Of a DNA stretch of 64,000 nucleotides, positions 58,627 through 64,000 are shown piece by piece. The number at the start of each line of letters is the position of its first letter. Position 1 is the stretch's first letter. A program made the position numbers and the translations under genes. Source of the DNA: Phymorhynchus buccinoides (taxonomy: Eukaryota > Mollusca > Gastropoda > Neogastropoda > Raphitomidae); contig CM065680.1 in the NCBI GenBank assembly GCA_017654935.2, positions 44,280,084 to 44,344,083 of the forward strand. Reading direction: 5' to 3'. A model generated the notes under the pieces. It was not told where the DNA came from. It searched no databases and saw nothing but the letters and a program-made list of their open reading frames with translations.

Positions 58627-59194
58627 TACAGACAAACCTCTATTTTAAGACTTCCAAAATGTCCGGAAAATTCGGTCGTAAATTGGAGGGGTCGTATGAT
58701 GGAGGTTTTCACTGGCAGCCGTAGAAAGAAAAAGTTCAGCACAGTTCATACTCTCTTCTTCATGCACACATACAATGACATATTAAAACTGGATTTGGGT
58801 CTTTCCAACTCCATAGGATTGTGCAATCGATGTATTACAGTTTCACTTCGCCGACTTCTGTTAATCACCTCCACTCTCGTCCAAAGTCAGTGGTTTTCTT
58901 TTTCAAAGTCAGTGGTTTTCGTGCTTTTCCTACGCTTTCCGCCATCTTTTCTACAACAAGGGAAGCGACTCCTCTTTCAGGCCCTTGACCGTGGTTGTTT
59001 CCCTTTGCTCGAAGTCTATGCAGACGACAACAACGGTCGTAAAAACCAACAAAATGGCGGTCGTAAGTCGCGTTTTAGAGGAAGTCGTTTAAGAGAGGTC
59101 GTTTACATAGTAAAATGCATCCGTGCCAACAAATCCAGTCTCAAATGAGAGGTGGTCGCTTAACAGAGGGTCATAAAATAGGGGTTTGTCTGTA
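58627..59194. mobile_element. 568-bp nonautonomous DNA transposon, TA target
   Basis: Left TACAGACAAACCTCTATTTT and right AAAATAGGGGTTTGTCTGTA are perfect terminal inverted repeats. Subterminal words (GGTCGTAAATTGGAGGGGTC / GAGAGGTGGTCGCTTAACAG) are loosely inverted. The + strand ORF inside (58696-59148) is not a recognised transposase. It ends 63 bp from the terminal exon of the zinc-finger gene. Confidence 0.85.
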
Positions 59195-59257
59195 CCAAAA
59201 ACAAAAAAAAACTTTTTTCCTAAGAACAAACTTCACTTGCAACAGCACTGACCCAAG

Positions 59258-59350
59258 TTAGACTGGTCCAGTGTCAACAACCAGGTCTCCACTGTTGCTG
59301 GTTGACATCATACCTCTTTGGTTCTGGTCTGCCCCTCGCGACATCAGCAT
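59258..59350 (-). CDS. NZF zinc-finger gene: terminal exon
   Basis: The acceptor CTTTTCTTTTTTCAG precedes ATGCTGATGTCGCGAGG. The exon encodes MLMSRGADQNQRGMM, STSNSGDLVVDTGPV and a stop, a polar tail without a known domain. Phase 0 agrees with the exon at 62366-62427. The 3' UTR would run leftward, possibly into the transposon at 59194. Confidence 0.6.
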   Translation of the reverse strand: MLMSRGADQNQRGMMSTSNSGDLVVDTGPV

Positions 59351-59799
59351 CTGAAAAAAGAAAAGAAAAGAGAAGTCACAAGCCTTATAAATCATATCGG
59401 GAATATACGTTTCTTTCTTTCCCTCAAAATTGCATTTTTTTAAATAATTCTTGTGTTTCTGCAAATTTGCCATCTTTTCACAGGACAGTACCTCAGAAAT
59501 TTAGTAGACTATACTTGTAGTGGTTATTTGATGGATGTGGTTATTTGATGGATGTGCTGTTTATACAAAGCTTTATGCAGGGATTTTCATTCTTTAGACA
59601 AGAAAACACTAAATCCAAGTCTCCACCAAGGAGAATGATAAACCGCCACCCACCCACTCCCTCCCTTTTCTCCAACTCCCACAACCCCAGCTGTATGTCA
59701 GCTGCTATATTGGAATCCCCAAGTTTCTACAATAACAGAACCATCAACAAGATGATGGCGGTTGTTCCAAGAAAGAAGGCTACTAACTCAATCACACTC

Positions 59800-60140
59800 C
59801 CAGTGGGGATACCGGTGTGGGGGGGGGGAAGGTCTTTTGCAAAAATAGTTCCCCCACCTTCTGGAAGTTCTGTGCTTGTAACTTCCTCTAATCTGCCACT
59901 CTCTTTGACTCTGCCTTTCTCCCTTGCTTTCTATCATCTACTATCTTTCTGACTTATTGGCCCATTCTCCTGCCTTTAAAAAAAATAAATCATCCAAATA
60001 TTTTTTCTCCTTTAAGCTCCTCCGAAATCGGAATGTGTCGGCTGTACGCAGCGGGGAGACCAGTGATAAATGAAAACCAGACACATATGCACCTTATCCA
60101 TTATGGCCATATGGCCAGGGAACGCAGAAGAAGAAGAAAA
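59800..60140 (+). mobile_element. SINE-like family 'GGGGATACC', best complete copy
   Basis: It starts CAGTGGGGATACCGG, then CCCCCACCTTCTGGAAGTTC, CTCTTTGACTCTGCC, TTGGCCCATTCTCCTGCC, AATGTGTCGGCTGTACGCAG and CATATGGCCAGGGAACGC, ending in (AGA)n. It serves as reference for the other seven copies. Confidence 0.85.
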
Positions 60141-60154
60141 AAATCAATCGCATT

Positions 60155-60300
60155 GCAGCCATTACACTAAGCTGTGAACCTAGAAATCACATATCTTTTT
60201 TAAAAATCTCTACAAATCACTGCAGCCATACATACGAACAAAATAGGCATAAACAAAAAGGGAAATGAAAGAGGATTACAAGCATTCTCATCTTTGTTTT
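60155..60300. repeat. Fragment of the ACTCATTCG MITE
   Basis: GCAGCCATACATACGAACAA and AAAAAGGGAAATGAAAGAGG match the first part of 60500-60896. Termini are lost. Confidence 0.5.
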
Positions 60301-60499
60301 ACTTCAGGTCTAGAAATAAGGAAGCGACAGTTTACATAACACTGTATGCAAACCGGGTCAGGTAAAAAAAAGTTTCAGTCTGCCATTACTACAAGAATCG
60401 GTAAATTTCTCCCTCTCACTTTCACTCTAACTTTGAAGAAACATGGCATTATTAGGAGAAACACAGACTTCATCTAATAACCAAACATTGCTTATTCAT

Positions 60500-60896
60500 T
60501 TAACTCATTCGCATCGCAACGATTTTGAAATTAAAAAAAACCTCAGAAATCACTCCAGCCATACACACAAACAAAACAGACATAAACAAAAGGAGAAATG
60601 AAAGAAGATTACTGGGTTTTTACTTCAGGGTTAGACATAGGGAAGTGGTAGATCAGACTTTTTTTTATATATATAGACTTTATATAGAAAAACTCTACAC
60701 CGATTGGCTTCCCCACAACAAACCATTACAAAAGCAAAATCAGAGGTAAAATTGTGGTCTATGGGAGCGAAGCGAGTTCAGAAGTGACCAAGGTATGGTG
60801 TGCATACAGCTTTACTTCCCTTGAAGCAAATGCATCATATTGACAGCTATCTATTAATTCCGGACATATGTGGCCGGAACCACTTGAATGAGTTAA
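60500..60896 (+). mobile_element. TTAA-flanked MITE (ACTCATTCG family), copy 1
   Basis: It begins TTAACTCATTCGCATCGC and ends CACTTGAATGAGTTAA. The body includes ACACCGATTGGCTTCCCCAC and GGGAGCGAAGCGAG. It is the inverted partner of 61261-61653. Confidence 0.8.
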
Positions 60897-61260
60897 GAAC
60901 ACTCTAAAAGCTTCACCTTTTTCTTTGCAACCTTTTTATAAGGCTAATTCAGTGGTTCTGAGAAAAGCAAGTGCATTTGATTCCACAGTTATCCTGATCG
61001 TTCGAAAAGGTTATTTATAGAAATCGGTTTCTCAAATCAAACCACTACAAATGCAAAGAAAGATGCGAAAACATGGTCCAGGGGAGGGAAGTGTGTTTAG
61101 AAATGACCAAACAAATTATGGTGTGCACATAGATTTCCTTCCCTTAAAGTGAGATCATCAAGCAAAACGGCTTCATAATTCTTCCAGCTACAATAAGGCC
61201 ATTTGTCCTCAACAATGACTTCGCATATCACATTTATTTAAGCGGAAGAATTTGATTGAG
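60897..61260 (+). mobile_element. Degraded third copy of the ACTCATTCG MITE
   Basis: It has the same body order (AAACCACTACAAATGCAAAG, GTCCAGGGGAGGGAAGTG, TATGGTGTGCACATAG) and ends ATTTGATTGAGTTAA, sharing the TTAA with copy 2. The left end is eroded. Confidence 0.6.
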
Positions 61261-61653
61261 TTAACTCATTCAAGTTGTTCCAGCCATATATATCCAGAAT
61301 AGGCATCTGTCAATTTGATGTATTTGCTTCAAGGGAAGTAAATATGTGTCTACACCATACCTTGGTCACTTCTAAACTTGCTTCGCTCCCTTAGACCACA
61401 ATTTTGCCTCTGCCTTTGCTTTTGTTGTGGGGTAACCAATCGGTGTAGAGTTTTTCTATGTAAAGTCTAGATATAAAAAAACAATCTGATCTACCACTTC
61501 CCTATGTCTAAACCTGAAACAAATTAAAAAAACTGTAAAATTCCTTCATTTCACCATTTGCTTATGTATGTTTTGTTTGTGTGTAGGCCTATGACTGGAA
61601 TGATTTGTGAGTTTTCTGAATAATTCAAACTCGTTGCGTTGCGAATGAGTTAA
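61261..61653 (-). mobile_element. TTAA-flanked MITE (ACTCATTCG family), copy 2
   Basis: In reverse orientation to copy 1: it starts TTAACTCATTCAAGTTG and ends TTGCGTTGCGAATGAGTTAA. Together copies 1 and 2 make a ~395-bp inverted repeat across ~365 bp. Confidence 0.8.
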
Positions 61654-61699
61654 GAGGCTAGCTGTAAAAGCAGGCAAGGTTCTTTTTCTTAAATGGTTG

Positions 61700-62160
61700 T
61701 TAAAGGGCTTCGCACACTAGCGTCAAGATCTCGAGATCGCGGCGATTTTTTGCTGCAAGGCGCAGTTTGATGCGCCGCTTGCGTGTGAGAGATTCGCGGC
61801 GCAGCAGGATTTTTGATGCGTAGCTGCGCGATTTTGTGTTGCTCGAGAATAGATGCGGCTCTAATTTTGATGCTCAAGATCGCAGAGATCGTGAAACTAG
61901 CCAATCACAACGGACGGAAGGACCATAACTCAGATTGAAGAAAAAAAATACTGTTGTTTCTAAGAGGAGGTTTGACGCTAGAGTAATCTTTCCTTGCTTT
62001 CCAAATAAGGAAGTTCGAGCGACAAGAGGCGAAGCGACAAGAGTCGTGTGTGAGAACACCACTGCCTCGCTACAATGTGTGCTGTGATGCAGACGTCAAC
62101 GCGTCAAGGCGTTGCTCTGAGAAACAATTGACGCCTGATGCTAGTGTGCAAAGCCCTTAA
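61700..62160. mobile_element. 461-bp TTAA-flanked MITE, TIR AGGGCTTCGCACACTAG
   Basis: The left is TTAAAGGGCTTCGCACACTA plus GCGTCAAG. The right is the complement (GCTAGTGTGCAAAGCCCTTA). The interior is rich in GATCGC/GCGGCG words and TCGAGCGACAAGAGGCGAAG. No transposase. Confidence 0.85.
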
Positions 62161-62365
62161 AGAGTTATAATGCACTTCTAAAGGAGCTGGGCTACAAAAA
62201 AACACACACAACAGAAAACTGTTTGTATCTGAGCAAAAGTCTATCCAAAATTTCCCTGAAATTCTTAATTTCTCTTAAAGGGAGAAAGAGAGGGAGAGAG
62301 ACAGACAGACAGACAGAGAAAGAGGGAGAGCGAAACAAAGAGAGAGAAAGAAGCCTCTCACTTAC

Positions 62366-62427
62366 CGCATGATGATCTGAGCCATACATATCATGGGAGG
62401 CATAACCAAACTGGTCTTGGGGGTTCC
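62366..62427 (-). CDS. NZF zinc-finger gene: 62-bp internal exon
   Basis: The acceptor TGCTTTCACTACAG and the donor GCG before GTAAGTGAG are both good. Joined to the one base carried from the upstream exon it encodes GNPQDQFGYASHDMYGSDHH and A, leaving phase 0 for the next exon. No known domain; it is rich in Asp, His and aromatic residues. Confidence 0.65.
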
Positions 62428-63026
62428 CTGTAGTGAAAGCATGCATAGGTAAACATTAAATACTGCATTACAATGCTATAGCAATTCTAAACGCTCAACT
62501 TATAGCAGTATGTGTAACAGGCTTCTGATTCTCAAACATAGCATCAACAAAAAAACATTTATTTCGTGCAATTTCGAAACCATGAAAGCATTTAGGTAAA
62601 ATCGTTAAAATTTCTATGTTTACAATAAACACTTGTCAGACGAATTGCAATGTGTCCATATACACTCTTGGTTTTTTTTAAAACTCCCATCCTTCCTTTT
62701 TCTATATAGCACCCTCTCCTTTGCTAACAGTATACAATACACCCCATTCCCTTGTTGCTCTTTTTAAACCTACTAAACCCAATCACAGGTAGGTTTTCTT
62801 CCAATCTATACATTTACATAAAAAAACAACTTCACCAAGATATATATCAACACCATCTCCAGCAGAGAGGCTTCAGGACAGATAATGCTACTAGCAGTCC
62901 TTAACAACCAACCGGTTCTCAATGGTGCAGGAAACAGCCTGCGCAAAAACATTCCAGTTTGGGAGCTTTGATCTTATTCATTCACAAAAATGGCAACTAG
63001 AAAAGTATTGTTTGTTTTTTTGCTTT
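62428..63026. other. Intron of the NZF gene
   Basis: AT-rich intronic sequence with no further feature before the MITE at 63027. Confidence 0.4.
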
Positions 63027-63150
63027 TTAAAGACCCACTATGTCATGTGTGAAAATTATGGTTTTCATGTGTTTTCCCTCTTATAAGAAATCTTAAGAAA
63101 TCTTCCTAGCATAAGAGGGAATGTGATACATGACGTGGGGGGGTCTTTAA
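63027..63150. mobile_element. AGACCC-family MITE, intronic copy
   Basis: It starts TTAAAGACCCACTATGTCAT and ends CATGACGTGGGGGGGTC then TTTAA. It lies in the intron between the 63379 and 62427 exons and matches 1846-1968. Confidence 0.8.
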
Positions 63151-63378
63151 GCAACCCTGTACACCATCCTAACTCCAAAATGTTAGCCACTATAACTCAG
63201 GGTTTGCCTGCTTCAGTTCAGCACCAGTTTTATGCTTAAATGTTATGGAGCAATGACCACATAAATTTTTTTTTTTAAAAAGAAGCGAATATTGACATAA
63301 AAAAATTAAATGCAGAAGAAAAAGCAATCACCGCATCGACATAAAAATGACAACGCAAAAAATGAAAAAAGCAATCAC

Positions 63379-63757
63379 CGTAGGCCCTCATACTCGGGGT
63401 GTTGACCAGGCCGCAGCTCTCGCACACCGTGCGGCCGGGGTAGTTGATGTAGGTGCAAGCCGTGCACGTCCACGCCCCGGGCAGATGCTCAGGGGACAGA
63501 ACACCCCCAGCGGCAGGGGCAGGGCGGCCCCTCGAAGAGCCCGACCCCCCAGCAAGGGCTCCGAAATTGGTCACCGTCGGCCGCGGCGGCGGAGGAGGAG
63601 GGGGCTGGTGCACGGGAATCTGGGCGAACGTCGTCGAGGTTGTGGGTTCTGCCGACAGGTAAGGGTTGCGTGTCGGCGGCTGCTGTTGCTGCAGTCGCTG
63701 CTCGAGCAGCAGCGCTCGCCGGTGCAGGCTCTGCTTCTCCTCCCACTCACCCGCCAG
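63379..63757 (-). CDS. NZF (RanBP2-type) zinc-finger exon
   Basis: The acceptor TCTCCTACTTCCAG precedes CTGGCGGG (phase 0), and the donor is TACG before GTGATT (phase 1). The exon encodes a coiled-coil-like start (LAGEWEEKQSLHRRALLLEQ then RLQQQQ), a proline run, and a glycine/serine segment. It ends with the finger WTCTACTYINYPGRTVCESC. The W-x-C-x2-C-x10-C-x2-C spacing is that of NZF/RanBP2 fingers, which mostly bind ubiquitin or RNA. The Thr-Tyr after the second Cys of the finger resembles ubiquitin-binding NZFs, but this is weak. GC-rich compared with flanks. The rest of the gene lies beyond the window; identity not established. Confidence 0.75.
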
Positions 63758-63937
63758 CTGGAAGTAGGAGAGAATCGTTTTTTTCATTGCTGAAATATTA
63801 CCCAGTGGTGCAGAAAAAGACTAAATGTCACGTTTTTGTTAGGTGTAACCTGAGCGACAAGCTTCAACGCCGAGTCATCTTGCCGTAACTCTCCCATCAA
63901 AACTTACTGAAACTGAAATGAATTACCCCCCCATCCC

Positions 63938-64000
63938 TCCCGTGGGGATACCGGGGAGTTCTTTTGTGTAAATAGTTCCCCCACCTTCTGGAAGTTCTGT
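63938..64000 (+). mobile_element. SINE-like family 'GGGGATACC', cut by the window end
   Basis: CCCGTGGGGATACCGGGGAG and AATAGTTCCCCCACCTTCTG match the start of 59800-60140. The rest is outside the window. It lies in the intron upstream of the 63757 exon. Confidence 0.8.

Noticed and set aside
63347..63793. Arginine-rich + strand ORF of 148 codons
   Set aside because: It is antisense to the NZF exon, which has a Cys pattern, splice sites and phase support.

Overview
This window is animal nuclear DNA: low gene density, introns, long microsatellites, poly-G/C runs, and dense non-LTR retrotransposons, tRNA-derived SINEs and MITEs. The retroelement types and SINE body suggest a lophotrochozoan, most likely a mollusc. 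That is inference from repeat style, not from a marker gene. No prokaryotic operon, CRISPR array, rRNA or complete tRNA gene was seen.

Host genes. (1) MIOX, inositol oxygenase, on the + strand at 8658-9515, is one uninterrupted 285-codon ORF with all six iron ligands. (2) KRR1, a ribosome-biogenesis KH protein, on the - strand at 23709-24698, is one ORF that stops earlier than the human protein. (3) The 3' end of a - strand gene carries an NZF/RanBP2-type zinc finger; its three exons (63757-63379, 62427-62366, 59350-59258) join in phase. (4) A broken MCM2-like exon lies at 37751-37949. A few weaker exon-like stretches lie at 34926-35160, 36641-37480 and 40041-40110.

Mobile DNA. The centrepiece is a 4.77-kb Mutator-like element (27936-32701). 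It has ~36-bp terminal inverted repeats and an 8-9 bp target duplication, and encodes a PHD-type finger, an OTU cysteine-protease domain and a MULE DDE transposase. It sits inside the reverse-transcriptase frame of an older CR1/Jockey-like element, and removing it restores that frame. Other elements include a nearly full-length L2-like element (about 3822-7350), a second 3' copy with two nested insertions (43262-45105), Jockey-like relics (16762-18095; 48500-50390), and two copies of a hAT-like element encoding a short TTF-type zinc-finger protein (21769-22764; 38201-39024). There are several TTAA-flanked MITE families, TA-flanked MITEs, at least eight copies of one SINE-like family, and foldback elements, some containing TTAGGG-like tracts.

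Layout: 0-3.8 kb microsatellites and small foldbacks; 3.8-7.6 kb L2 element and minisatellite; 8.6-9.5 kb MIOX; 10-16 kb satellites and foldbacks; 16.8-18.1 kb RT relic; 18.6-23 kb MITEs; 23.7-24.7 kb KRR1; 26-33 kb RT relic with the MULE; 34-40 kb exon-like pieces, a tandem duplication, the MCM2 relic and a hAT-like copy; 40-50.6 kb repeats; 50.8-56.8 kb AT-rich with no gene seen; 57-64 kb MITEs and the zinc-finger gene.
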